Source: JAKQDH01 sp029558835
GTDB taxonomy: Bacteria > Planctomycetota > Phycisphaerae > UBA1845
Length of the DNA: 64,000 nt
Assembly: GCA_035356615.1 (NCBI GenBank)
Contig: DAOQSN010000012.1
Span: forward strand, 49,576-113,575
Direction: 5' to 3'
Position 1 is the stretch's first letter; every line of letters begins with the position of its first letter. The notes under the pieces were generated by a model, which saw only the letters and a list, made by a program, of their open reading frames with translations, was not told the DNA's origin and made no database searches. Below are positions 32,855 to 41,251 of this stretch, one piece after another. The position numbers were made by a program, and so were the translations under genes.

Positions 32855-35851
32855 TCAGGGGACTTGCAGTTCCAGGTTGTGCATGCGCGGGCCGTCGGCG
32901 ACCTCGCGGAGGACCAGCCGGACGCTGCGCCCGGCCAGTTCCGCCCCGCCCAGGAAGCGGTACTCGACGGTCTGTCTTTCCCCGGGGGGGAGATTCGTAA
33001 ACGGGCGGTACTGCCGTTCCCGGCCGGGAACGCTCGCCGACCCGCGGAAACTCAACGGGCGACTCGAACGGTTGGTAACGATGTGACGCAGGATCAGGTT
33101 GTCACCCTCGATGATCGGCAACCCCGCGACCTCCACGTCCGCCAGACCCAGAGTCACCGGCAGCGGAACCTCCAGGTAGTATCCGCTGGGGGACAGCGTC
33201 ATCTGCGCGACCACCTGCTTAACGCCGGCCCCTTCGCTGTGGGGCGGTCGCAGCCGCAACGGCAGCTCGTATAGGCGCTGACCTGAGAGCTGAAAGGTGA
33301 AGTTCGCCGGCTGCACCTCCCAGTCGCGCGGGACTGTCAGCCGCACGCTCCCCGAAACCCCCTGTCCCGCTGGCGACGCAAACGAGAACTTCTGTCCCTC
33401 CGGCTCCCGCCCATATTCAAGCGCGTCCGGCGTCAATGTCACCGACGCCTGGAAGTCAACCAGCCAGCGCTCCACCTGGTCCACGAACACGGGCACCAAC
33501 GACAAACGCACGAGCTGCCGGCCGTCGTCGGTCTGTTCGAGAGGAGTGGAACGCCCCCACGCATCCACCTGCCGCGTCGCCCGGCCGAGCTGGATCGCAT
33601 GCACGCGACCCTCCGGCGGGGCCTGCGTGTCCCACAACGCCAACACCGCCCGGTCCCCGTTGTAGAAGGCCATCGCCTCCACCCCATCGGTCACGCGTAG
33701 GCTCGGCCCGGGGGCCGCGTCCGCGAGCATCGTCGCCACCGTCTGGAAGAGCACGTACTCCTCCGTCGGCTCCACCACGTCGCCGCGCACGGAGGCCAGC
33801 ACGTGCCAGGTTTGTGGCACATAAACCGTGTCCGCCCCCGCGTGACGGGCGGCGACGAGACGCTGCACCCATTGCGCCAGGCGCGGCAGCCGGGCGTAGC
33901 GTCCGGTGGCAAGCGGCTCCACGTATACCGACACCTGCTCGTAGCCCAGTCGCCTCCACGCCTCCACGCGGGGCCGCAGCCACGCCCAGCCCACCGCCGG
34001 CTGCAAGGTAAGTGTCACGTGCTGCGCCGGGAGCTTCTGCGCCTCCGGCTCTCGCAGGGCGCTGCCGGGCGCTACCAGCAGCGGCGCGGTCAGAAACTCC
34101 CGCATCGCCCCGCGCAGGGCGTCCAGGGCGGCCGCTACGCGTGCATCGCCGGCAAGCGTACCGCCCCCGTCAGGACCCAACTGCCACGCCCTGAACGTGC
34201 CCGCGTTAGGGGCCACGGCCGCCGCCAGATGGTCACGCCAGATCGCCCGGTCCTCCGTAAGCAATTCGAGCAACGAACGCGGATACGCGCCGTCGTGCTC
34301 GAGCATCTCCCGCGGCGGACCCGCAAACACTCCAACCAGCGCAAAGTTGTCCCGCACCAGTTCCTGCACGAGACGTTCGGCGGCCCGGTCGGCCGCCGGA
34401 GTCGGCGGCGGTTGCGCCAACCCGCTCCACACCGGCAGTTTCGCCGACCGCGCTCCCTGCTGCCGCAGCAGGCTCAACTCCACCGCGGGGTCGGTCCGCT
34501 GCCCCGCATCCACCACCACCCCGAACGGGCGTGCGATCGATCCTTGCCCCTCGGCGAGCGGCGCCACCACGGCCACCGTCAACTGCGTCTGCGCAATAAC
34601 GACGGCCCCCTCGCGGACCTCGAGCCGGGCCGTGTAGATCCCCGGTCCGTACCCGGCCACCGGCACCCGCAGCGGCACGTCCTCATCCTGGGTCAGCACC
34701 GGCACCGCCAGTTGCGCCATCGTCTCCCCGGCCACCGACCGGACCGTGAGCACACCACTCAGCGTGCTGCCCTCCTGATCCGCCACCGTCACGATGAGTT
34801 CCGCCGGCCCGTCGCCCGTAAGCACGTTGCCGCGAGAACTGCTGGTCAGCTCCACCCGCGGCAGCGCGTGCACGGTGATGTCGTCGAACCAAGCGCCCCC
34901 CGCCACGTCACTTCGCGCGATGTGATGGCGCGCCGGCGGCGCGCCATTCCACGTAGACTCCTGGAGAACCCACGCCGCCACCCCGATCGTGTAAGCCCCC
35001 ACCGGCGCCGGCGGCAAGTTCATCTCCACTTCGACCCAGTCGGCAGACGTGGGTGCCGCCCCGTCCGCAGGGACTCCTTCGGCAGGCACGGCCACCGCGG
35101 CCCCTCGCGTCCCGGCTCCAGAGCTCGCGTTCGCACCCCCGTCCAGGGGTCCCACGAACGCACTCCGCGCCGTGGTGCCGGGAATCGGGTTCCGCGCGGC
35201 ATCCAGGTAGTGAGCACTGAGGCACGCCCGCGCGCTGTTCAGTCGGTCGGGAAGAATGTACCCCACGATCCGATACTGGCTATTGGAGCGCACGCGGGTG
35301 GCCGGGCCCGTGTAGTGGAACGCCACATTGCGCCCCGCACTCTCCAGGTGAAAGGAAGGAGGCGACGTCCGCCCCACCGATTCGTCAAACGCCCCCCCGG
35401 CAAACCGCGGAAAACTGCCCGCGCGCAACGGCTCCCAGTACATGGGTATGTCTTCGAGGTTGCCCGCCGCCCGCTCGTCGAAGTCAAACCGGTGCACAAC
35501 CCGCCGCGCCGGTGACAGCAACGCCTCCAGTGCACCGCCGTCAGCCGTCGCCGTTAAGCCGCCGCCCGCGGCACTCCCCCCGAGACTGCGGGCCTCTTCC
35601 GGCGTTGACGACCCCAGCGCTGCGGCCGACACCCGGTCTGGCTGGTCCGGGCCGCCCGCACCCACTTCGCTGGAGACCACGCCCTCGGGCGCAGGCTGCG
35701 TTGACGCATCCGCACCAGCTTCGGTAGGCCGACTCTCTGTGCTGCCGCCCGCCGGTGCCTGCGCCTGGGCGGGCACCGTACCCACCCACCACGAGGCCGG
35801 GACTGCGGCGCCGATCGCCATGCACAACCGTAGCGTCCGCCGCGCACGCAT
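32855..35851 (-). CDS. Large secreted protein of unknown function
   Basis: A 998-residue exported protein. The signal peptide (RLCMAIGAAVPASWWVGTVP) ends at AQAQA. About 90 residues of Ala/Ser/Pro linker follow. A jellyroll-like domain (RRVVHRFDFDERAAG...VGRTSPPSFHLESAGRNVAF) resembles carbohydrate-binding modules. Next come beta-sandwich domains (TLSGVLTVRSVAGETMAQLA), a possible alpha/beta barrel (FGVVVDAGQRTDPAVELSLL; RVEAWRRLGYEQVSVYVEPL) and C-terminal Ig-like domains ending RLVLREVADGPRMHNLELQV. The barrel and sugar-module layout suggests a glycoside hydrolase relative, but no catalytic acid could be assigned. Start at ATG 35851. An alternative ATG at 35884 adds eleven residues. Confidence 0.7.
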   Translation of the reverse strand: MRARRTLRLCMAIGAAVPASWWVGTVPAQAQAPAGGSTESRPTEAGADASTQPAPEGVVSSEVGAGGPDQPDRVSAAALGSSTPEEARSLGGSAAGGGLTATADGGALEALLSPARRVVHRFDFDERAAGNLEDIPMYWEPLRAGSFPRFAGGAFDESVGRTSPPSFHLESAGRNVAFHYTGPATRVRSNSQYRIVGYILPDRLNSARACLSAHYLDAARNPIPGTTARSAFVGPLDGGANASSGAGTRGAAVAVPAEGVPADGAAPTSADWVEVEMNLPPAPVGAYTIGVAAWVLQESTWNGAPPARHHIARSDVAGGAWFDDITVHALPRVELTSSSRGNVLTGDGPAELIVTVADQEGSTLSGVLTVRSVAGETMAQLAVPVLTQDEDVPLRVPVAGYGPGIYTARLEVREGAVVIAQTQLTVAVVAPLAEGQGSIARPFGVVVDAGQRTDPAVELSLLRQQGARSAKLPVWSGLAQPPPTPAADRAAERLVQELVRDNFALVGVFAGPPREMLEHDGAYPRSLLELLTEDRAIWRDHLAAAVAPNAGTFRAWQLGPDGGGTLAGDARVAAALDALRGAMREFLTAPLLVAPGSALREPEAQKLPAQHVTLTLQPAVGWAWLRPRVEAWRRLGYEQVSVYVEPLATGRYARLPRLAQWVQRLVAARHAGADTVYVPQTWHVLASVRGDVVEPTEEYVLFQTVATMLADAAPGPSLRVTDGVEAMAFYNGDRAVLALWDTQAPPEGRVHAIQLGRATRQVDAWGRSTPLEQTDDGRQLVRLSLVPVFVDQVERWLVDFQASVTLTPDALEYGREPEGQKFSFASPAGQGVSGSVRLTVPRDWEVQPANFTFQLSGQRLYELPLRLRPPHSEGAGVKQVVAQMTLSPSGYYLEVPLPVTLGLADVEVAGLPIIEGDNLILRHIVTNRSSRPLSFRGSASVPGRERQYRPFTNLPPGERQTVEYRFLGGAELAGRSVRLVLREVADGPRMHNLELQVP

Positions 35852-36231
35852 TCCGTTAAACAGCAGTAACTTCAAGCACCACATGCTCTTACCGGATGGG
35901 TTGCGGCGTGCTCCCGGGGCACCGCACGCCTGCGTTCGACATCAAAGGCAGCCTGCAAATCACGGGGTCACAGCCCTGCGAGAGTGCACCCTTTCGATGG
36001 TATCGGAAGCCGGCATACACCGGGTTAGCGGGCCGACACCCCCGCAAACCCCAGAACGGCCTGGCCCGCAATCCCCATCTGCGGGCGGTTGCAGCCCCAT
36101 CGGCCAGCGGCGCCCGCGTTTGCGGCTCGCAGGCCTCCGCGCTACCATAGCCCCGGGGGATGTCGCAGTGCGGCAGCCCGCAGCACGCAACCCGCGGGCC
36201 GCCACCCAACTTTGCAGTGCTAGGAGCCACA
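35852..36231. other. Divergent intergenic region
   Basis: 380 bases between the large secreted protein (minus) and nadB (plus). It should hold both promoters; none can be assigned with confidence. Short frames here have no ribosome-binding site. Confidence 0.5.
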
Positions 36232-37899
36232 ATGGCCGAGCTGTTTGACACCCGCCGCTACTTGACCGACTTCGACTCGGCCCGGACCAGCAACCTCCTG
36301 ACGGACATCCTGGTCGTGGGGAGCGGTGTGGGTGGGACGCGGGCAGCCCTGGAGGCCGCACAATATGGCGAAGTCATTTTGCTAACAAAGCAGGACTTTG
36401 AACAATCCGCTACCAGTTACGCTCAAGGGGGCATCGCCGCTGCCCTCGGCCCGGAAGATTCGCCCCAGCGCCACCTGGACGACACCGTCCGCGTTGGTTG
36501 TGGGCTCAACCGCCGGCGGGCGGTGGAGATTCTGGTACGCGAGGGGCCCGAGCGGATTGGGGAGTTGCAGGCGTGGGGCGCCGACCTGGACCGCGTCAAC
36601 GGCAGTCTCGATCTGGCCCGCGAAGGCGGTCACTCCCTCAAACGCGTCGTGCACATGCGCGGCGACCAGACCGGGCGCGGGGTAATGGCCGTGCTGAGGG
36701 AGCGCCTCGCCCGCCTGGCCAACGTGCGTGTGTTCGAGAACTGCTTCCTTATTGACTTTGTGACACGCAATGGCACTTGCGTGGGAGCGGTGACCTACCA
36801 CCCGCGGCACGGACACCAGCTCATCTGGGCGCGGCAGACGATCCTGGCGAGCGGCGGTTGCGGGCGCATCTGGCGGGAGACGACCAACCCGCCGACGGCC
36901 ACCGGGGACGGCGTGGCCGCCGCCTACCGCGCGGGCTGCACCCTGGCCGACATGGAGATGATGCAGTTCCATCCGACAACGCTGTACGTGGCCGGCTCCG
37001 CACGGGCGCTGATCTCCGAGGCGGTGCGCGGCGAGGGGGCCCACCTCCTGGATCGGGGCGGACGTCGGTTCATGCAGGACCACCACCCGGACATGGAACT
37101 GGCCCCGCGCGACATCGTCAGCCGGGCGATTCACCGCCACCTGGTGGCGACCCGGACCAGTCACGTCCTGCTCGACGTCCGGCATATCCCGAACTTCGCG
37201 GAGCGCTTCCCGCAGATCACGCGTCTGTGCGCCGATTTCCAGATCGACGTGCGCAAAGACCTCATCCCCGTCCGGCCCAGCGCCCACTACATGGTCGGTG
37301 GGGTGCGCGTGCAACTGGACGGCGGCACGGACGTGGCCGGTCTGTGGTGTTGCGGCGAAGCGGCCCGCACGGGCGTGCACGGCGCGAACCGGATGGCCAG
37401 CAACTCGCTGCTGGAGGGCCTGGTGTTCGGGCGGATCGCGGGTCAGGCGGCCGGCGAGCGGGCCCGGGCGGCCGCCCGCGAGACCCCCGTGGGGCGCGTC
37501 GTCAGTGCCAACCCGCCGTCACCGCGCACCGAGCTCGACGTGCAGGACGTCCGCAACTCCCTGCGCAGCCTGATGTGGCGCAACGTCGGCATCGAGCGCA
37601 GCGGGGACCGCCTGGTCGAGACCGGTGAGATTCTCAAGTTCTGGGGTCACTACACTCTGGACAAGACCTTTGACGACGTGGGCGGCTGGGAGTTGCAGAA
37701 CGAGCTGACGGTTGCCCGCGCGATCACCATGAGCGCCCTGGAGCGTGATGACTCCGTCGGCGTGCACTACCGCGCCGACGGCCGTCCGGCGGAGCCCAGC
37801 ACGGACCCCCACGCTCCGGAACAGTCCCGCTACACGGTCTGCGTCTGCCGCTACGACACGGGGACGCGCATCTGGCGCGAGGCCCTGCCGAAGGAGTGA
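36232..37899 (+). CDS. nadB: L-aspartate oxidase
   Basis: A 555-residue flavoprotein. L-aspartate oxidase makes iminoaspartate, the first step of NAD synthesis. The FAD-binding N-terminus reads ILVVGSGVGGTRAALEAAQ (GxGxxG), followed by QSATSYAQGGIAAALGPEDS, the conserved substrate loop. Further hallmarks: AVEILVREGPERI, HMRGDQTGRGV, LASGGCGRIWRETTNPPTAT, MEMMQFHPTTLYV, EAVRGEGAHLLD and AARTGVHGANRMASNSLLEG. Succinate dehydrogenase flavoproteins share the fold, but the 'GVHGANRLASNSLLEG' box is typical of NadB. The start at ATG 36232 has TAGGAG nine bases upstream. No nadA or nadC is visible nearby. Confidence 0.93.
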   Translation: MAELFDTRRYLTDFDSARTSNLLTDILVVGSGVGGTRAALEAAQYGEVILLTKQDFEQSATSYAQGGIAAALGPEDSPQRHLDDTVRVGCGLNRRRAVEILVREGPERIGELQAWGADLDRVNGSLDLAREGGHSLKRVVHMRGDQTGRGVMAVLRERLARLANVRVFENCFLIDFVTRNGTCVGAVTYHPRHGHQLIWARQTILASGGCGRIWRETTNPPTATGDGVAAAYRAGCTLADMEMMQFHPTTLYVAGSARALISEAVRGEGAHLLDRGGRRFMQDHHPDMELAPRDIVSRAIHRHLVATRTSHVLLDVRHIPNFAERFPQITRLCADFQIDVRKDLIPVRPSAHYMVGGVRVQLDGGTDVAGLWCCGEAARTGVHGANRMASNSLLEGLVFGRIAGQAAGERARAAARETPVGRVVSANPPSPRTELDVQDVRNSLRSLMWRNVGIERSGDRLVETGEILKFWGHYTLDKTFDDVGGWELQNELTVARAITMSALERDDSVGVHYRADGRPAEPSTDPHAPEQSRYTVCVCRYDTGTRIWREALPKE

Positions 37900-38113
37900 G
37901 GCGTTCGACGAGAAGAGACGGTCTTGGGCCCAGCCGAGCCTATAGCGATCTCGGATTCCGTGCCGCAGCCCCGGGCAAGCGCGCCGCGCACGCGTCCCGC
38001 ACGAATCCGCGTCGGCTGCAGCCCGCGGCGCGCTACGCGGAAACGGAGAACACCCCTGGCTGAGGCGGACGCGCAGTGGGTACCGAACGCACTTCCCACC
38101 GTGGAGGGATCTC

Positions 38114-38440
38114 ATGAGTTGGTTACCCTGCCCTCACCTGAAGCGCGACGTGGAGCTGACGGCCGAACGCGAGCAACACATCACCCAGCGGCATCCTGAT
38201 CTGCTCCCCGAGTACCGAAGGCAGGTCGCGGAGACCGTGGCCGCCCCGGACCAGGTGCGCCGGAGCGCAAGATTCGCGAATGCCAGGCTGCTCTCGCGCT
38301 GGTATACTGAAGTGAAGGCGGGCAAGCACGTGGTAGTGGTGGCGGCCAGCGAGCCCGACTCCCCGGGGCGACCGTGGATCATCACCGCTCACTTGACGAG
38401 CCATCTGCCGGGAGGACTACTCGAATGGAAGCGAAGCTGA
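38114..38440 (+). CDS. Putative BECR-fold nuclease-like protein (PBECR-type)
   Basis: A 108-residue protein. It opens with RDVELTAEREQHITQRHPDL, resembling the L-T-x-E-R-x-x-H-I-x-x-R-H-P phrase of PBECR-type proteins (the phage Barnase-EndoU-ColicinE5-RelE fold). It continues through VAAPDQVRRSARFANARLLS, RWYTEVKAGKHVVVVAASEP and PWIITAHLTSHLPGG. The conserved His/Arg pairs would be the catalytic candidates. The next gene, a DUF2283 protein, overlaps its 3' end by 16 bases, the arrangement expected of a toxin-antitoxin-like pair. Nuclease activity is inferred from family resemblance only. A domain search would settle it. Confidence 0.6.
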   Translation: MSWLPCPHLKRDVELTAEREQHITQRHPDLLPEYRRQVAETVAAPDQVRRSARFANARLLSRWYTEVKAGKHVVVVAASEPDSPGRPWIITAHLTSHLPGGLLEWKRS

Positions 38441-38658
38441 CGTTTACGTACGATCGGGAGGCTGATATCCTCCACATCGACGAGTGTCCCCCCTACGCTG
38501 AGCAGGAGTCCGAGGAGTTGCCCGACGAAATCGTCGCGCGACTTAACCCCAAGACCTCCGAGGTCGAGAGCGTGGAAGTCATGTTCTTCTCGACGCGGCT
38601 CCTGCGGAGAGACATGTTTGAGTTGCCGGTGAGCGCGAACCTGCGGCTGGCGCGCTAG
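38425..38658 (+). CDS. DUF2283 protein, possible partner of the upstream nuclease-like gene
   Basis: A 77-residue protein with the DUF2283 pattern: FTYDREADILHIDECPPYAE at the start, then ELPDEIVARLNPKTSEVESV and EVMFFSTRLLRRDMFELPV. DUF2283 proteins are small and often paired with a short gene; some are grouped with toxin-antitoxin modules. The ATG at 38425 has GGAGG nine bases upstream and lies inside the end of the previous gene, so translation is likely coupled. If the pair is a module, this would be the antitoxin-like partner. Confidence 0.72.
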   Translation: MEAKLTFTYDREADILHIDECPPYAEQESEELPDEIVARLNPKTSEVESVEVMFFSTRLLRRDMFELPVSANLRLAR

Positions 38659-38814
38659 TCCGGCGCTTGATCGGTGCGCCACGGCGGTGAAACGCCGTGC
38701 CGCTGCCCCCACGGCGCGACGCTCCCACTGGTGAACCGGCCGGGTAACCCGGTGCGATGCGCGGGCGCGGTATTCACTGAAGAGGCGGGTTCACCGTAGC
38801 TGAAAGGCAGCGCT

Positions 38815-39099
38815 ATGGTCACCATCGGCATGAACTATGACGTCCTGGAGGGCAAGGAAGCCGCCTTTGAGCACGCCTTTCGACAGGTGCTGCACGCGAT
38901 GCGGAACCAGTCGGGGCACTGCGAGTCGAGGCTCTATCGTGAGGTGGATGCCCCGCGGAGCTACCTCATCATCTCGCATTGGACGGACAGAGGCGCCTTC
39001 GACGCCTTCATTCATTCGGACGCCTTCCGCAAGGTCGCCGACTGGGGCAAGGAGCAGATCCTGGCCGGCCGCCCGCAACATCACATCTATGGAGCGTAG
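38815..39099 (+). CDS. Antibiotic biosynthesis monooxygenase (ABM) domain protein
   Basis: A 94-residue single ABM-domain protein. The dimeric alpha-beta barrel is suggested by MVTIGMNYDVLEGKEAAFEH, HCESRLYREVDAPRSYLIIS, HWTDRGAFDAFIHSDAFRKV and GKEQILAGRPQHHIYG. Such proteins are heme or quinone monooxygenases, or small binding proteins; which one cannot be told here. AAAGG eight bases upstream supports the ATG at 38815. It is followed by a family A repeat and no obvious partner gene. Confidence 0.82.
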   Translation: MVTIGMNYDVLEGKEAAFEHAFRQVLHAMRNQSGHCESRLYREVDAPRSYLIISHWTDRGAFDAFIHSDAFRKVADWGKEQILAGRPQHHIYGA

Positions 39100-39121
39100 C
39101 CACGACCATAGGGGAGTGGTG

Positions 39122-39228
39122 GGGTGGCATGGCCAAGCGCAGCGCCGCCACGCCCCCGCACGGTGTGTGCCGGCGTCGCGGCAGCATGCCGGCGCTCGCC
39201 TGCGGCGAGCTTGGGCATGCCACCCTGG
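39122..39228 (+). repeat. Dispersed palindromic element, family A, copy 4
   Basis: GGGTGGCATGGCCAAGCGC ... GGCGCTCGCCTGCGGCGAGC ... TTGGGCATGCCACCC. It lies between the ABM gene (plus) and dtd (minus). Sequence and right flank (GTGCAGTTCCA) closely match copy 3. Confidence 0.9.
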
Positions 39229-39283
39229 TTTCCGCTTTGTGCAGTTCCATTGGACCGCCGTGCGTGCATCGGCGCCGGCGGGC

Positions 39284-39748
39284 TCAGAACACCCGATGGG
39301 AATCGAGCAGGATGCACACGGGGCCGGCGTTCACCGACGCTACCGTCATGGCCGCCCGGAAGACGCCGCGCTCGACGCGCACGCCGTACTCAGCCAACTT
39401 CGCGCAGAAGTACTCGTACAGCTCATTCGCCTGCTCGGGGGGCGCCGCTTGGTCGAACGACGGCCGCCGGCCCTTGCGCGCGTCGGCCTGGAGCGTAAAC
39501 GCGCTCACGACCAACACTGCCCCACCGATGTCCGCCACGTCGCGGTTGAGGTGCTTGTCGCCCTCGGGGAACATGCGCAAGTGCCGCACCTTGTCCGCGA
39601 GATACGCGGCGTCCTCGGCGGTATCACCCTGCTCGACGCCGACATACACGAGCAACCCCGCGTCGACCGCGCCGGTCACGCGGCCATCGGCAGTAACCGA
39701 GGCCGAATCCACACGTTGTACAACCGCTCGCAACGGCACCCTCCGCAA
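39284..39748 (-). CDS. dtd: D-aminoacyl-tRNA deacylase
   Basis: A 154-residue enzyme that removes D-amino acids from mischarged tRNA. It begins RAVVQRVDSASVTADGRVTG (the family opening) and has GLLVYVGVEQGDTAEDAAYL and RMFPEGDKHLNRDVADIGGA. The catalytic SAFTLQADARKGRRPSFDQA is intact. The second motif reads NAGPVCILL, where Dtd normally has NxGPVT: the Thr is replaced by Cys, but the Gly-cis-Pro pair is kept. The start at 39748 lies in the left arm of the AT-rich repeat. The call is firm. Confidence 0.93.
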   Translation of the reverse strand: MRRVPLRAVVQRVDSASVTADGRVTGAVDAGLLVYVGVEQGDTAEDAAYLADKVRHLRMFPEGDKHLNRDVADIGGAVLVVSAFTLQADARKGRRPSFDQAAPPEQANELYEYFCAKLAEYGVRVERGVFRAAMTVASVNAGPVCILLDSHRVF

Positions 39749-39833
39749 AATGAAGAATGAAGAAGGCAGAATTCAGAAGAAAGAGCCGCCCCATGCCTTT
39801 CTGCACTCTTACTTCTGTCTTCTGCATTCTTGA
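39746..39833. repeat. AT-richer inverted-repeat element, family B, copy 2
   Basis: GCAAAATGAAGAATGAAGAAG ... TGCACTC...TCTGCATTCTTGAC. The arms pair like those of the 28795 copy (GAATGCAGAA versus TTCTGCATTC). It lies between dtd and the WYL gene and supplies the last codons of the WYL gene (stop at 39809). Confidence 0.75.
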
Positions 39834-40870
39834 CTTGACTTGTCTCCCCGGTCGTTATCCTGATTCCCATAGTACTCGGCCATCCGCGCGGCATGCTCGG
39901 CCATCCGGGCCCGCAGCTCCAGCGGCTCGAGCACCTGCGCCTGATCGCCGTAGCCCAGCACCCACCAGGCGATCTCGTCGATGCCGTCCACGTCCACCTC
40001 GAACAGCAGGCTGCCATCCCGTTCATACTGCGTCTGTTGCGTCTTGTGCCAGAGGACTTCCTGGACGTTGCCGGCCACCAGCGGGAGGAAGCGCACCTTC
40101 ACATGGTAGGACCGCTCCCCGCGGACCATCAGCCAGGCGTTGCCGAAGTACTCATCCAGCGAGAAACCCGGGTCCGCGCGGTAGGTGTCCGAGAGCGGCT
40201 TCATGTCGATGATGCGCTCGACCTTGAACAGCAATGGCCGCCTGGCGCTCTTGCCGGCGCCGGGGAGCTTCGCGGCCGATCCGTCGGTGCGCTCCAGCCT
40301 GCCGATCACGTACCAGCCCCGGTGAATGTACGCCAGACGATAGGGGCTCAGCCTGCCCTCGATCTGCCGACGCTCTGCGTAGGAATCATAGCGAAGGTAC
40401 AGTTTGCGCGTCCTGAGCAGCGCGCTCTGCAGGATCGCCAGCATGTCCGCAATGGACTCCGCGTCCGACGCGGGATCCGGACGCACGTCCATGTGCCGCA
40501 GCCGCGGCTGGCAGTAATCCTGCACCACCCGGGGCAGCATGCTCTCCAGCTTCAGGGCAGCCGAGGCCGCTACCTGGGCGTCCGCGGCCACCCCGCTGTA
40601 CAGGTGCTGCCGCACCGCCAGCAACAAAGAAAGTGCCTCGCCCGGCGACAAGCTCACGGGGGGCAGCACGGCCGCTTGTTCCGTCCAGTAGCGGTGCGTC
40701 TTGCGGCAGTACCGATACGGCATGCCCGCACGCTGCAGGAGCCCCAAATCTCGAAATACGGTCCGGCGGGACACGGCCGCCAGGCGCGCCAGCTCCTCCA
40801 CCCGGTACTCGCGTCCGGCCTGCATCGCCTGAATCAGCTTCAACAGCCGTTCAACCCGCCCCGTCCGCAC
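39809..40870 (-). CDS. WYL-domain transcriptional regulator
   Basis: A 353-residue protein. Residues 1-55 form a helix-turn-helix of the HTH_11 type: RVERLLKLIQAMQAGREYRV, RLAAVSRRTVFRDLGLLQRA. The WYL domain (about 150-245) has KLYLRYDSYAERRQIEGRLS and PYRLAYIHRGWYVIGRLERT, the motif that names the family. A WCX-type C-terminal extension (VEVDGIDEIAWWVLGYGDQA-like) ends in VLEPLELRARMAEHAARM. WYL proteins bind ligands or nucleic acid and often regulate DNA-damage or phage-defence genes; the target here is unknown. The last residues (SSQECRRQK) are encoded by the AT-rich repeat. Confidence 0.88.
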   Translation of the reverse strand: MRTGRVERLLKLIQAMQAGREYRVEELARLAAVSRRTVFRDLGLLQRAGMPYRYCRKTHRYWTEQAAVLPPVSLSPGEALSLLLAVRQHLYSGVAADAQVAASAALKLESMLPRVVQDYCQPRLRHMDVRPDPASDAESIADMLAILQSALLRTRKLYLRYDSYAERRQIEGRLSPYRLAYIHRGWYVIGRLERTDGSAAKLPGAGKSARRPLLFKVERIIDMKPLSDTYRADPGFSLDEYFGNAWLMVRGERSYHVKVRFLPLVAGNVQEVLWHKTQQTQYERDGSLLFEVDVDGIDEIAWWVLGYGDQAQVLEPLELRARMAEHAARMAEYYGNQDNDRGDKSSQECRRQK

Positions 40871-41251
40871 CTGACCTTCCCCCGCTTGCCATCAAGACGA
40901 CCAAGCCACCAGACGGTATCCCGGACCGGCGTCCCGAACCACGACCGTGAAGGAGCGGATGCCGGCTGGAGGGTATCACTACGTGCTCGCGCCCGCTCAC
41001 TGTGCCGCTCCACCGGCGCCCATCCTACACGACCCCACGCGGGGGCCGGCGTGATATACCTGCGAAGCCCGGTTCGCGTCCACCGACACGGTAGATACGC
41101 GACGATGCACCCCAAGCACGCCCGGTCTTGGCATGTCCATGCCCCCAGAAGCGGCATGCAACTCCGGCTGCCCGGCCCCACCCCGCACGCGTGGCCGCGC
41201 TCCGCTCGGTCGTGCCACCCTGGTTCGCAAGTTTCAGCCCCGTGGAAGTAC
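40871..41251. other. Intergenic region with a degraded family A relative
   Basis: 381 bases, no gene supported. About 41125-41225 reads like a decayed palindromic element (GGCATGTCCATGCCCCC ... CGTGCCACCCTGGTTCG), but only the outer ends match well. The rest shows nothing recognisable. Confidence 0.55.

Noticed and set aside
41125..41225. Fifth full copy of the family A repeat
   Set aside because: Only the outer ends match; the middle is too diverged to count as a full copy, so it is noted as a degraded relative.
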